Below, one piece after another: positions 8,409-17,370 of a DNA stretch of 64,000 nucleotides (position 1 is the stretch's first letter; every line of letters begins with the position of its first letter). The stretch is from positions 1 to 64,000 of the forward strand of contig JBFFRY010000012.1 in assembly GCA_041572755.1 (NCBI GenBank), read 5' to 3'. This stretch comes from JBFELU01 sp041572755. GTDB taxonomy: Bacteria; Actinomycetota; Acidimicrobiia; Spongiisociales; UBA11373. Under the pieces are notes generated by a model that searched no databases, was not told the DNA's origin, and was given only the letters and a program-made list of their open reading frames with translations. The position numbers and the translations under genes are program-made.

Positions 8409-9709
8409 TCGACCACCTCCGCCACGCAGTCCGTGCCGTAGGAACCGGTGATCCGGACGTTGAGCCAGTCACCGGCCTCCCCGCGATCCAGCACGATCAT
8501 CCCATCGATCTCGGGGGCTTCGCGCCCCGATCGGGCCACCGGCACCCCGTCCTCGACCAGGTCGACCACCACTTCGGTGATCCGGCCGACCTGCGCCGCA
8601 TTGCGTTCGGCGGTGATCTCGGCCTGGATTCCCGACAGGAACCGGGTCCTCTCGGCGATCTCGCCGTCTGGGATCCGGTCCCCCAGCATCGCGGCGGCGG
8701 TCCCCTCCTCCGCGGAGTACGGGAAGAACCCCGCCCAATCCAACGCTGCCGCCCCCAGGAAGTCGGCCATGACCTCGACGTCCGACTCCGTCTCGCCGGG
8801 AAAGCCGACGATGAACGAGGACCGCAGCGCGGCGGCGGCATCTGCTCCCCTGATCGAGCCGATCAGCCCCAAGTGGCGATCGCCGTCCCCGGGCCGCTTC
8901 ATCGCTCGCAGCAAGCGCCCGCTGGCGTGCTGCAAGCTGAGATCGAAGTACCCGGCCACCTTCTCGTTCTCGGTCATCTCGGCGATGAGCCCGGCGGTGA
9001 TCTCCCGGGGATGCAGATAGAGCAGCCGAATGCGCCGGATGCCGGAGACCGATCCGCTTCCACGCAGCAGATCGACCAGGCCGTCGCTCCCGGGGAGGTC
9101 GCGTCCGTAGGCAGCCAGATCTTGAGCCACCAGGACGATCTCGCCCACGCCGGCGGCGCCCAGATCCGTGATCTCCTCCACGATGTTGTCGATCGCCCGG
9201 GACCGTTGAGCACCGCGGATCAGCGGGATGGCACAGAACGTGCACGGCTTGTCACAACCCTCGGCCACCTTGACGTAGGCATACGGCGTCTCCGGTGTGG
9301 GCCGCCGCACGTCCTCGAGGATGTCCATGACGCTCGCCGTACCCGACGAGTCGTGCCCGGTCAGTGCGTCCAGTCTGTCGAGCAGCTCGCCGTAGTGCTC
9401 GAGGCCGACGACATCGTCCGCCTCGGGGATCGCCTCCGACAACTCGCGCTGATATCGCTGCGCCATGCAGCCGAGGACCACCAGACCGGTGTCCGCGCTC
9501 TTCTGCGAGGCGTGCTCCAGGATGGTCTCGACCGATTCCCGGCGGGCCGCCTCGATGAACGCACAGGTGTTGACGAGGACCACATCGGCGTCGTCGGGCC
9601 GGGCTGCGGTGCGATACCCACCGGCAGCCAACCGGGCGGACAGCTTGTCGGAATCCACCTGATTCTTGGCGCACCCGAGCGTGGTGATCCAGACCTGTGG
9701 GGCGGGCAT
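8405..9709 (-). CDS. rimO: Ribosomal protein S12 methylthiotransferase
   Basis: Radical SAM enzyme that adds a methylthio group to an aspartate of ribosomal protein uS12. It has the N-terminal TLGCAKNQVDSDKL block, the cluster motif CDKPCTFCAIPLIRG and a C-terminal TRAM-like region (ITEVVVDLVEDGVPVARS). GCAKN with VDS distinguishes RimO from MiaB, which is also present in this window. At 434 residues it is complete. A TAGACT hexamer lies seven bases before the ATG with no ribosome-binding site, suggesting a leaderless transcript. Confidence 0.96.
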   Translation of the reverse strand: MPAPQVWITTLGCAKNQVDSDKLSARLAAGGYRTAARPDDADVVLVNTCAFIEAARRESVETILEHASQKSADTGLVVLGCMAQRYQRELSEAIPEADDVVGLEHYGELLDRLDALTGHDSSGTASVMDILEDVRRPTPETPYAYVKVAEGCDKPCTFCAIPLIRGAQRSRAIDNIVEEITDLGAAGVGEIVLVAQDLAAYGRDLPGSDGLVDLLRGSGSVSGIRRIRLLYLHPREITAGLIAEMTENEKVAGYFDLSLQHASGRLLRAMKRPGDGDRHLGLIGSIRGADAAAALRSSFIVGFPGETESDVEVMADFLGAAALDWAGFFPYSAEEGTAAAMLGDRIPDGEIAERTRFLSGIQAEITAERNAAQVGRITEVVVDLVEDGVPVARSGREAPEIDGMIVLDRGEAGDWLNVRITGSYGTDCVAEVVE

Positions 9710-9716
9710 GGCGGCG

Positions 9717-9722
9717 AGTCTA
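9717..9722 (-). promoter_or_regulatory. Putative -10 of rimO operon, leaderless
   Basis: TAGACT on the minus strand, seven bases before the rimO ATG. Spacing predicts transcription starting at or next to the start codon. Confidence 0.5.
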
Positions 9723-9742
9723 GGACCGGGGTGCCGCCCGAC

Positions 9743-10261
9743 TCAGCCGGTGAAGTACTCCCCCCGGAAGTAACGGAGCGGCCGACGCAGGTCGTGGAAT
9801 TCGATTCGGACGATCGTCCCGTTGACCAAGGCGTGATACGGATCGTCGCGGTGGTCCTCATATCGGCAATAGGCCCGGCTCCCGAGACCGGCGATCTCCG
9901 GTCCGAAGCCGGTGTCGGTGACGTCGAGACCGGCGAAGAGGCCACCCGGACTCGGTCGGATTCCGGCGAACCGGTCGCTCAGCTCCCGATGCTCCTCCTC
10001 GAGGATGTGGACGATGAAAGTACCCGTCTCCCTGATGGCGTCCCACAGGTCGGTGGCGGTTCCCACCAACAGGTGCACGTAGGAGGGCTCGCCTTCGGCC
10101 ACCATCAGCGACGAGACCGTGAGGCCCGAGCGCGCTTCGGGCCCCCCGGCGGTGACGACCGTCACCGGAGCGGCCAACCGTCCCCGGAACTGGCGCACGG
10201 GGTCGCGCTGGTCGGGTGGTGTCGCAAACGGATGTTCGTCGTGGATCTCGCCCTGGCTCAC
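9743..10261 (-). CDS. Flavin reductase-like protein
   Basis: A 172-residue protein of the flavin reductase-like (split-barrel FMN-binding) superfamily. Typical blocks are RLAAPVTVVTAGGPEARSGLTVSSLM near the N terminus, which lines the flavin site, FIVHILEEEHRELSDRFAG, and the C-terminal PLRYFRGEYF. Such proteins reduce free flavin for partner oxygenases or reduce other substrates; no partner is adjacent. The gene starts at GTG 10261, six bases after a TAGCGT hexamer, and is divergent from the phosphatase gene at 10321. Confidence 0.85.
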   Translation of the reverse strand: MSQGEIHDEHPFATPPDQRDPVRQFRGRLAAPVTVVTAGGPEARSGLTVSSLMVAEGEPSYVHLLVGTATDLWDAIRETGTFIVHILEEEHRELSDRFAGIRPSPGGLFAGLDVTDTGFGPEIAGLGSRAYCRYEDHRDDPYHALVNGTIVRIEFHDLRRPLRYFRGEYFTG

Positions 10262-10267
10262 ACCCGT

Positions 10268-10273
10268 ACGCTA
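10268..10273 (-). promoter_or_regulatory. Putative -10 of flavin reductase gene, leaderless
   Basis: TAGCGT on the minus strand, six bases before GTG 10261. It lies in the 59-base gap shared with the divergent hisN-like gene. Confidence 0.5.
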
Positions 10274-10320
10274 CCGCGCCGAGCAGAGTCGTCTTGCCAC
10301 CCGAAACCCGCGACGCCAAC

Positions 10321-11103
10321 ATGCCGCCCATGGACCTCCGGGGCGAACTGCGCCTTGCGCTCGAACTGGCCGATGCCGCCGACCTGATCACGATGCATCA
10401 TTTCCGCAGCGCCGACCTCCGGGTCGAGACGAAACCGGACATGACACCGGTCTCCGAGGCCGACCGGGCCGCCGAGCAGGTGATCAGAGCCCGCCTCGCC
10501 GCAGCGCGACCCCACCACGGGATCCTCGGCGAGGAATTCGGCGATGCGGGGGACTCCGGGCGCCGCTGGATCATCGATCCGATCGACGGGACGAAGAACT
10601 ACGTCAGGGGCATCCCCGTGTGGGGGACCCTCCTGGCACTCGAGCACGACGGCGACATCGTGGTCGGCGTCGTATCGGCTCCGGCGATCGGGCACCGCTG
10701 GTGGGCGGCGCACCGCCTGGGCGCCTACCGCAACGCCGAACCGATCTCGGTCTCGGCGGTGAGAGACCTCAGCGACGCCCAGCTCTCCTACAACGCCAAC
10801 ATCGAGGCAGAGGAGCAGGGCATGGGTGCCGCCATGCGCCTGCTCGAAGAGCAGTGCTGGCGGACCCGGGGCTTCGGCGACTTCTGGTCCTTCATGCTGG
10901 TCGCCGAAGGAGCGGTCGACGTGGCGGTCGAGCCGATCGCCGCCGTGTGGGATCTGGCCCCCCTGAAGATCATCGTCGAAGAAGCGGGTGGGACGTTCAC
11001 CGCCCTCGACGGCCGTGCCGTCGTCGACGGCGGCGACGCCCTCGCCAGCAACGGGCTCCTCCACGACGCGGTGCGGTCGCTGCTCCGGCCCGAGGGGTTC
11101 TAG
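10321..11103 (+). CDS. hisN: Inositol-monophosphatase-family histidinol-phosphatase
   Basis: Mg-dependent phosphatase of 260 residues. It shows the metal site GEEFGD, the catalytic DPIDGTKNY motif and the C-terminal WDLAPLKIIVEEAGGTF block. The segment RTRGFGDFWSFMLVAEG matches the histidinol-phosphatase subgroup (actinobacterial HisN), which completes histidine synthesis; inositol-1-phosphatase is the alternative. The frame is open upstream, but ATG 10321 (or 10330) fits the family start and avoids overlap with the divergent flavin reductase. It converges with the small gene ending at 11100, overlapping by four bases. Confidence 0.85.
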   Translation: MPPMDLRGELRLALELADAADLITMHHFRSADLRVETKPDMTPVSEADRAAEQVIRARLAAARPHHGILGEEFGDAGDSGRRWIIDPIDGTKNYVRGIPVWGTLLALEHDGDIVVGVVSAPAIGHRWWAAHRLGAYRNAEPISVSAVRDLSDAQLSYNANIEAEEQGMGAAMRLLEEQCWRTRGFGDFWSFMLVAEGAVDVAVEPIAAVWDLAPLKIIVEEAGGTFTALDGRAVVDGGDALASNGLLHDAVRSLLRPEGF

Positions 11104-11387
11104 GGCCCCAGCGACCAGTCCAGGTGCCGCTGGGCCGCTTGCGCCAGCGGACCCGGACCCAGGGCATCACGGATCGCCGCCCACATCCGCGCCGAGACGG
11201 CCCGGCCCTGCTCCAGATCGTCGGCGGCTCGCCTCGCCAGTTGCGAGAAGGCGATGTAGATCCCCAGCTGGTCGAGATCGGCCGCCCGCTCCGCCCCTCG
11301 ACGGGCCGCGTCGGCGTCGCCCGACGCAAGGGCCGTGATGGTCTGCTCCGCGGCCGTCAACGCTCGGCGCTGCCGTTTGCCGTCCAC
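11100..11387 (-). CDS. Small helical protein of unknown function
   Basis: A 95-residue protein from GTG 11387, rich in alanine, arginine and glutamate and predicted helical throughout. It has no recognisable catalytic motif and no signal peptide. Its start shares one base with the preceding stop (TAGTG), so it is translationally coupled to the coiled-coil gene upstream and probably works with it. Both form the tail of the E1-E2 dehydrogenase operon. I do not recognise the family. Confidence 0.7.
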   Translation of the reverse strand: MDGKRQRRALTAAEQTITALASGDADAARRGAERAADLDQLGIYIAFSQLARRAADDLEQGRAVSARMWAAIRDALGPGPLAQAAQRHLDWSLGP

Positions 11388-11821
11388 TACCCGCCGCCCT
11401 CGTCCAGCAGCTCTCGCAGCCGCCGGATGCGGGCCTCGAGTTCGGCCCGCCCTCCCGCTTCGTCGATCGCCCTGTTGAGGCGCACGGCGTCTGCGGTGAA
11501 TCCGAAATTCCCGGCGGCGAGATCGCCGGCCTGCTTCACGACGTCGATCCGCTCCCGCTGCAGGTCGAGCCACCGCTTGCGCAGCACCTCCAGCTCCTCG
11601 ACGAGGCGCGCCCGGGCCGCCGGATCGGAGGGATCGGACGCCGCCTTTCGGGCGGTCCGGTGCAGCTCCCGGCGCCGGTCCTCCAGCGCCGTTCGAGCGG
11701 CCAGGTCGTCCGGAGCGAGGCCATCGAGACGGGCGGCGATGGCCGCCAGCTCCCGCACCACCTCGTCGAGGTCGATCCGGGCACCCGCCGTCTCGTCGGT
11801 CGGCTCAGGCACCCTCGACAC
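11387..11821 (-). CDS. Coiled-coil protein of unknown function
   Basis: About 141-144 residues from GTG 11812 or 11821, overlapping the end of the E2 gene. The sequence is almost entirely amphipathic helix with regular leucine and arginine/glutamate spacing (for example VRELAAIAARLDGL, ELEVLRKRWLDLQRE, ARIRRLRELLDEGGG), suggesting a dimeric coiled coil. There is no cysteine or histidine cluster and no membrane segment. Tight overlaps on both sides place it in the same transcript as the dehydrogenase genes; its role is unknown. Confidence 0.72.
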   Translation of the reverse strand: MSRVPEPTDETAGARIDLDEVVRELAAIAARLDGLAPDDLAARTALEDRRRELHRTARKAASDPSDPAARARLVEELEVLRKRWLDLQRERIDVVKQAGDLAAGNFGFTADAVRLNRAIDEAGGRAELEARIRRLRELLDEGGG

Positions 11822-12950
11822 CCTCCAGCGCCGCCACCGTCGCAGCCAGAAAGGCCCGCCCCCGGGCACCATCGATCACCCGGTGATCGTACGACAGAGA
11901 CAGCGGGAACACCCTGGCGGCCACGACCGACCCGTCGCGAACCACGGGGCGGGGGTCGGCCCGGCCCACCGAAAGGATCGCCGTCGTCCCGAACGGGATG
12001 ATGGGCGTGCCGTAGCCACCGCCGACCGCACCGATGTTGCTGATCGTGAAGGTCGCACCGCGCAGCTCTGCCGCCGTTGCGGTCCGCTCCCGGGCGGCCG
12101 CGGCGAGCCGGTGCACCTCATCGACGAGGTCGCCGATCACCAGCCCGTCGGCGTTGCGGACCACTGCCACCATCAAGCCGTCCGGAGTATCGACGGCAAA
12201 TCCGACGTCGTAGTGCCGGCGCAGCAAGAGGTGATCGTCGTCGCAGGCGGCGTTGAACTCGGCGAACTCCTCCAGCAACGGGGTCACCGCTCGGATGAGC
12301 AGCGCCTCGAGCGGTACCGACCGGCTCGACGTCTCGGCGATCGCGGCCCGGGCGGCCAGCATCGGCTCCGCATCCGCCTCGCCGTAGGTCGTCACGTGGG
12401 GGATCTCGTGCCAGGAGCGGGTCAGGTTGCGGGCAATCGCGGCTCTGGTCGGAGACAGCGGCACTCGTTCCACCGATCCGGACGACCCGGCGGCCGCTTC
12501 GACGTCGGCCCTGGTGACCCTGCCACCCGGTCCGCTCCCTCGGATCGCCCCGAGATCGACCCCGAGTTCGGAGGCCAGCCGTCGCACCGCCGGCAGAGCG
12601 GTGACGCCGGGTGCAACGTCCGGCCCATCCAGGGTGCCGACGACGGGGGCGGGAGCCGACGGGGCCGTCTGCTCCGCGGCAGGTGCGTCTGCGACCGGGC
12701 GCCACACCTCGTCCGAGTCGCCGATCACGACGAGCAGCGACCCGATCTCGACGACGTCTCCCTCGGCGGCGCCGTGATGGAGCACGACACCGGCCCGCGG
12801 TGCCGGGATCTCCATCACGGCCTTGTCGGTCTCGATCTCCACCAGAGGAGCATCGGCCTCGACGGGATCCCCGACCGCCACCAACCACCGGAGGACGGTG
12901 GCCTCGGCCAGGCCCTCCCCAACATCCGGCAGCAGAAATTCCATCGCCAC
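11805..12950 (-). CDS. 2-oxoacid dehydrogenase E2 acyltransferase
   Basis: Core acyltransferase of a pyruvate or branched-chain 2-oxoacid dehydrogenase complex. Residues 1-80 are one lipoyl domain with the lipoylated lysine in ETDKAVMEIPA. A peripheral-subunit-binding domain follows (PAVRRLASELGVDLGAIRGSGPGGRVTRADV). The catalytic domain ends with the active-site motif YDHRVIDGARG. With 381 residues and a single lipoyl domain it is compact. It lies two bases after E1beta. No E3 gene is next to it; a lipoate ligase-like gene at 56459 could modify it. Confidence 0.93.
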   Translation of the reverse strand: MAMEFLLPDVGEGLAEATVLRWLVAVGDPVEADAPLVEIETDKAVMEIPAPRAGVVLHHGAAEGDVVEIGSLLVVIGDSDEVWRPVADAPAAEQTAPSAPAPVVGTLDGPDVAPGVTALPAVRRLASELGVDLGAIRGSGPGGRVTRADVEAAAGSSGSVERVPLSPTRAAIARNLTRSWHEIPHVTTYGEADAEPMLAARAAIAETSSRSVPLEALLIRAVTPLLEEFAEFNAACDDDHLLLRRHYDVGFAVDTPDGLMVAVVRNADGLVIGDLVDEVHRLAAAARERTATAAELRGATFTISNIGAVGGGYGTPIIPFGTTAILSVGRADPRPVVRDGSVVAARVFPLSLSYDHRVIDGARGRAFLAATVAALEGVEGA

Positions 12951-12952
12951 GA

Positions 12953-13933
12953 TCAGGCCTCCAGGGTGCGCTCGACTGCAGCCACGATGCGGGCCACGTC
13001 CGGGATGTAGTACTCCTCCGACCGCTTCAGGGGGACCACCGTGTCCCAGCCGGTGACCCGCTCGACGGGAGCGAGCAGCGAATACAGGGCTCGCTCCTGG
13101 ACCAGAGCCGCGATCTCGGAGGCCATGCCCGCCGTGCGATGGGACTCGGTGACCACCACCGCCCTTCCGGTCCTGCGCACCGACTCCACGATCGTGTCGG
13201 CGTCGAGGGGGCTGATGGTGCGGACGTCGACGACCTCCACGTCCCGGCCCCGCTCGGAGAGCTCCTCCGCCGCCCGCCGCAAGTCGGCCACCACCGCTCC
13301 GTAGCCGATCAACGTCGCATCCGACCCCTGCCGCACGATCGCAGCGGCGCCGATCGGCACCCGATACTCACCGTCGGGCACCTCCTCCTTGATCGCCCGA
13401 TAGACCCGAATCGGCTCGAAGAACACCACCGGGTCCGGGTCTTCGATGGCGGCGAGCAGCAGGCCCTTGGCATCGTGGGGCCCCGACGGGACCACCACCT
13501 TGACCCCGGGCGTGTGGGCGAAGAGTGCTTCCGTCGACTCGCTGTGGTGCTCGGCGGCGCCGATCCCGCCCCCAAAGGGAATGCGAATCACCATCGGGGC
13601 GGTGAAGCGGTGCCGGGAGCGATTGCGGATCCTCCCCACGTGGTTCACGATCTGATCGAATGCCGGGTAGGCGAAACCCAGGAACTGGATCTCGGCCACC
13701 GGCCGAAGCCCACCCACGGCCATCCCCAGGGCCGCTCCAACGATCCCCGACTCCGCCACCGGGGTGTCGAACACGCGATCCGATCCGAAGCGCTCGTGGA
13801 GCCCGTCGGTCACCCGGAACACCCCACCGGTGATCCCGACGTCCTCGCCGAGCAGGACCACCCTCTCGTCGTTCTCCATCGCCACCTGCAGCGCATCGTT
13901 GATCGCCTGCGCCATCGTGAGGATCGCCATCAC
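12953..13933 (-). CDS. 2-oxoacid dehydrogenase E1 beta subunit
   Basis: Transketolase-like beta subunit of a heterotetrameric E1, 326 residues. Visible blocks are LTMAQAINDAL near the start, LLGEDVGITGGVFRVTDGL, the VAESGIVGAALGMA segment that contributes the conserved glutamate contacting thiamine diphosphate, and the C-terminal RTGRAVVVTESHRTAG. The start overlaps the E1alpha stop by four bases. Together with E1alpha and E2 it decarboxylates a 2-oxoacid; substrate choice between pyruvate and branched-chain acids cannot be set from sequence alone. Confidence 0.94.
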   Translation of the reverse strand: MMAILTMAQAINDALQVAMENDERVVLLGEDVGITGGVFRVTDGLHERFGSDRVFDTPVAESGIVGAALGMAVGGLRPVAEIQFLGFAYPAFDQIVNHVGRIRNRSRHRFTAPMVIRIPFGGGIGAAEHHSESTEALFAHTPGVKVVVPSGPHDAKGLLLAAIEDPDPVVFFEPIRVYRAIKEEVPDGEYRVPIGAAAIVRQGSDATLIGYGAVVADLRRAAEELSERGRDVEVVDVRTISPLDADTIVESVRRTGRAVVVTESHRTAGMASEIAALVQERALYSLLAPVERVTGWDTVVPLKRSEEYYIPDVARIVAAVERTLEA

Positions 13934-14967
13934 TCCCCCAGATCCCTGCGAAGCTCCTCGGCCTGCCGCCGCAGCGGCGTGGTCGGCTCGGCGTACATCC
14001 CCGTGAAGATGTCGTCCGGCTCGAAGGCAGCCACGGCTTCCGCTTCGACAACCGCCTGCTCCACGGCGGCGCTTCCCGCAGCGTGGAGCGTTTCCTCCCA
14101 GTCGGGGTCCCAGGCGTCGACGCGCTCGAGGTAGCGGCGCACCCGGTCGATCGGGTCACGCCGCCGCCACTCGTCCACTTCCTCGGCAGATCGATACCGG
14201 AGATGGTCGTCGGTGGTCGTGTGGGGTCCGGTGCGATAGGTGAGCGCCTCGACGAGCGTGGGGCCGCCACCGGACCGGGCCCGGTCGGCTGCTTCGATGG
14301 TCGCCGCGTACACGGCGAGCACATCGTTCCCGTCGACCAGCACCCCGGGCATCCCGTAGCCGTCCGCCTTGCCGGCGATCGTCTCGGCGGCCGTCTGGCG
14401 GCTCCGGGCCATCGAGATCGCGTAATGGTTGTTCTGGCACACGAAGACGGTGGGGGTCTCGAACACACCGGCGAAGTTCATCGCCTCGTGAAAGTCGCCT
14501 TCGCTGGTGGCACCGTCGCCGAAGAGAGTCAGTGAGATCCTCGACTCCCCCCGCAGGGCGGCCGCCCACCCGAGTCCGACGGCGTGGATCATGTGACCGC
14601 CGACCGTGATCGACGGCGGCAGGACGGGGACACCCTCCGGCGGGTGGCCTCCCCGCTCATCCCCCATCCGGCCCAGGAAGAGATTGCGCCAGGTGTACCC
14701 GTGCAGCCACATCGCCCCGGCATCGCGATAGGTCGCCACGAGCCAGTCATCGGGTTGCAGGGCGGCCACCGAACCGATCTGTGTGGCCTCCTGGCCCTCC
14801 AGCGGGGCGTAGGTGGCCAAACGGCCCTGGCGCTGCATGGCAGAGGCCTTGCGGTCGTAGGCGCGCGCCTCGATCATCGCCCCAAACAGGCGGCGCACCT
14901 CCTCGGGGCCCAGAGGCGGGTCCCCCTCCAGTCTTCCTTGCTCGTCGAGCAGCCGGATTGGCTCCAT
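13930..14967 (-). CDS. 2-oxoacid dehydrogenase E1 alpha subunit
   Basis: Thiamine-diphosphate-binding subunit, 345 residues. The ThDP/Mg motif GDGATSEGDFHEAMNFAGVFETPTVFVCQNN is clear as GDG...NN, and the HMIHAVGLGWAAALRG segment is typical. TYRTGPHTTTDD is the phosphorylation-loop-like region seen in PdhA and BkdA. It is the first gene of the E1alpha-E1beta-E2 operon, 75 bases from the end of ftsK. Confidence 0.94.
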   Translation of the reverse strand: MEPIRLLDEQGRLEGDPPLGPEEVRRLFGAMIEARAYDRKASAMQRQGRLATYAPLEGQEATQIGSVAALQPDDWLVATYRDAGAMWLHGYTWRNLFLGRMGDERGGHPPEGVPVLPPSITVGGHMIHAVGLGWAAALRGESRISLTLFGDGATSEGDFHEAMNFAGVFETPTVFVCQNNHYAISMARSRQTAAETIAGKADGYGMPGVLVDGNDVLAVYAATIEAADRARSGGGPTLVEALTYRTGPHTTTDDHLRYRSAEEVDEWRRRDPIDRVRRYLERVDAWDPDWEETLHAAGSAAVEQAVVEAEAVAAFEPDDIFTGMYAEPTTPLRRQAEELRRDLGE

Positions 14968-15042
14968 GGCGACGGGGAGAGTACTCCGCCCGCCACCGTC
15001 ACTTGCGCCACCTTCGCCGCCGAGCCCGGCGACGAATGCCGG

Positions 15043-17298
15043 TCAGGTGGTGGCGGGATCGAGGACTTCGCCCAACTCCTCGGGGGCCACCAGCACCGAG
15101 CGGGCCTTCGAGCCCTCCGATGGCCCGACGATGCCGCGCCGCTCCATGATGTCCATCACCCGTCCCGCCCTGGCGAACCCGATGCGCAGCTTCCGCTGCA
15201 GCATCGAGGTGGAGCCGAGCTGTGACCTCACGACCAGCTCGATGGCCTCTCGCACGATCTCGGGGTCTTCGCCCTCGAACTCGCCGTCCGCCTCGGCCGA
15301 CTCCCGCTCCGCTTCGACAACGATGTCGTCCACGTACCGAACGGACCGCTGGTTGCGAACCCATCCGACGATTTCGTGGACCTCCTCCTCACTCACCCAG
15401 GCACCCTGCACCCTCTCCGGCTTCGGGTCCCGGGCGGTCACCACGATCATGTCACCGAGACCGACGAGCTTCTCGGCGCCACCCATGTCGATGATGACCC
15501 GGCTGTCGGCCTGGGAGGCCACCGAGAACGCGAGCCGGGACGGAATGTTCGCCTTGATGACGCCGGTGATCACGTCGACCGACGGTCGCTGCGTGGCGAT
15601 GACCAGGTGGATGCCCACGGCTCGGGCCATCTGGGCGATACGGACCACCGCCTCCTCGACGGCACGGCCCGCCACCATCATGAGATCGTTGAGCTCGTCG
15701 ACGACCACGACCAGGAACGGGAATCGATCGAACCGATCGCCGTCGAGCGCTCCGGCATCCCAGCGCTCGTGGTACCCCTCGATGTCCCGAACACCGGCGT
15801 CGGCCAACAGGTCGTAGCGCCGATCCATCTCGCGCACCGCCCATTGCAGGGCGTTGGCGGCCTTCTTGGGGTTGGTGATCACCCTCGTGAGCAAGTGGGG
15901 AACCCCGTTGTACTGCCCCAGTTCGACGCGCTTGGGATCCACCAGGATCATCCGCAGCTCTTCAGGCCTGGTCCGGACGAGGACCGAGGTGACGATGGCG
16001 TTGATGCACGACGACTTGCCGGCCCCGGTGGCGCCGGCGATGAGGACGTGTGGCAGCTCGCCGAGGTGCAGCATCACCGGACTTCCCGAGATGTCCATCC
16101 CCAAGGCCACCTGCAGGGGGTGATCCTCGGCCTTGGCCTCGGGGCTGCGAAGGATGTCGCCCAGAGTGACCAGCTGACGCCTCCGGTTGGGCACCTCGAC
16201 CCCGATGGCGCTACGACCCGGGATCGGTGCCAGGATGCGAACGTCCGGGGTGGCCAGGGCGTAGGCGATGTCGTGGGAGAGCCCCGTGACCCGAGCGACC
16301 TTGACGCCCGGCGCCAGCTCGATCTCGAAGCGGGTCACGGTGGGGCCGGGAACGATGCGGGTCAGCCGAGCATCGACGCCGTGCTGCAGCAGGGTCTCCT
16401 CGAGTTCGCGAGCCGTCTGATCGAGGGTGCGGCGGCTGTGATCCCCGGCGCCTCCCAGCCCGAGGAGCTCCAGCGGCGGCTTCTCATAACCCGAGCCGGA
16501 AGAAGCCGGCACGGGGGCCGGGGAACGGGCGGGGGTGGGAGCCTGCTTGGGTTTCGGCTCGGGTTTCGTCTTGGCGGCGGGCGCCGTGCCTCTCACCGGT
16601 GGCCGGGAACGCACCGGCGAATCGACGACCGGCGGGAGGGCGACCCGAACGTTCACCCTGCGCCGATCTCGTCGGCGCTGCAGCCGAGCCCGCAGCTCCC
16701 GCGCTCCGGCACCGATCGTGGTGACGATGTCGCGCACCGTCGTGCGGGTCAGTATCAACACCCCCAGAGCGGTCAGAGCCACCAGAACCACGAAGGCTCC
16801 CCAGAACCCCACCACGCGGCGAAGCGGGAACGAGATGAGCGAACCGATCGCCCCGCCTCTCTCCTTGACGAGATCGATCGACCCCGCCAGGGACACGGTG
16901 CCGGTCATGAGATGGAACAACGCCAGTGAGGAGAGGAAGGTGATCAGGAAGCCGCCGGCCACCCGGCCGTAGTCGTTGCGGGGCCGCGACACCACCAAGG
17001 CAACGCCGAGCACCACGAGAGCACCGGCCACGACGTAACCCCACACCCCGAACAGCAGCCTGATACCCGACTCGACGGCCGAGCCGACCGGACCGGCCAG
17101 GTCGAAGTAGGCCAGCCCCACGATCGCCCCGGACACGATGAGCGCAGTGCCCCAGAGATCGTCGGCATGCCGGCCGAAGCCGGACCTGATACGGGCTCGA
17201 AGGATCGCCAGCGCCGACTCCGAGCGTTGATTGCTGGTGGAACGCGGTGCCCGACCTCGCCCTTTGCCCCGGGTACGGGCGGGCTTTCGCTTTGCCAT
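15043..17298 (-). CDS. ftsK: DNA translocase FtsK/SpoIIIE
   Basis: Septum-located DNA pump that clears chromosome ends during division. From ATG 17298 (751 residues) there is a basic N-terminal tail, four transmembrane segments within about residues 30-180, a short Pro/Lys-rich linker, then the RecA-like motor with Walker A IAGATGAGKSSC, Walker B FLVVVVDELNDLMM and the ATQRPSVDVITGVIKANIPSR block. The C-terminal gamma winged helix (SQLGSTSMLQRKLRIGFARAGRVMD region) reads polarity sequences. The frame extends 17 codons upstream, but MAKRKPARTRGKGRG is the more natural N terminus. Confidence 0.96.
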   Translation of the reverse strand: MAKRKPARTRGKGRGRAPRSTSNQRSESALAILRARIRSGFGRHADDLWGTALIVSGAIVGLAYFDLAGPVGSAVESGIRLLFGVWGYVVAGALVVLGVALVVSRPRNDYGRVAGGFLITFLSSLALFHLMTGTVSLAGSIDLVKERGGAIGSLISFPLRRVVGFWGAFVVLVALTALGVLILTRTTVRDIVTTIGAGARELRARLQRRRDRRRVNVRVALPPVVDSPVRSRPPVRGTAPAAKTKPEPKPKQAPTPARSPAPVPASSGSGYEKPPLELLGLGGAGDHSRRTLDQTARELEETLLQHGVDARLTRIVPGPTVTRFEIELAPGVKVARVTGLSHDIAYALATPDVRILAPIPGRSAIGVEVPNRRRQLVTLGDILRSPEAKAEDHPLQVALGMDISGSPVMLHLGELPHVLIAGATGAGKSSCINAIVTSVLVRTRPEELRMILVDPKRVELGQYNGVPHLLTRVITNPKKAANALQWAVREMDRRYDLLADAGVRDIEGYHERWDAGALDGDRFDRFPFLVVVVDELNDLMMVAGRAVEEAVVRIAQMARAVGIHLVIATQRPSVDVITGVIKANIPSRLAFSVASQADSRVIIDMGGAEKLVGLGDMIVVTARDPKPERVQGAWVSEEEVHEIVGWVRNQRSVRYVDDIVVEAERESAEADGEFEGEDPEIVREAIELVVRSQLGSTSMLQRKLRIGFARAGRVMDIMERRGIVGPSEGSKARSVLVAPEELGEVLDPATT

Positions 17299-17370
17299 CC
17301 GGCTCGTCACATTACCCGCACCGCACCGTACCGCCAACGATCCAGCCACTCGGTGTGGTGGAAGGGCGCG

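Noticed and set aside
10119..13010. Very long open frame (963 codons) on the plus strand
   Set aside because: It is antisense or out of frame to hisN and the E2/coiled-coil genes and has the Arg/Pro/His composition of high-GC shadow frames.
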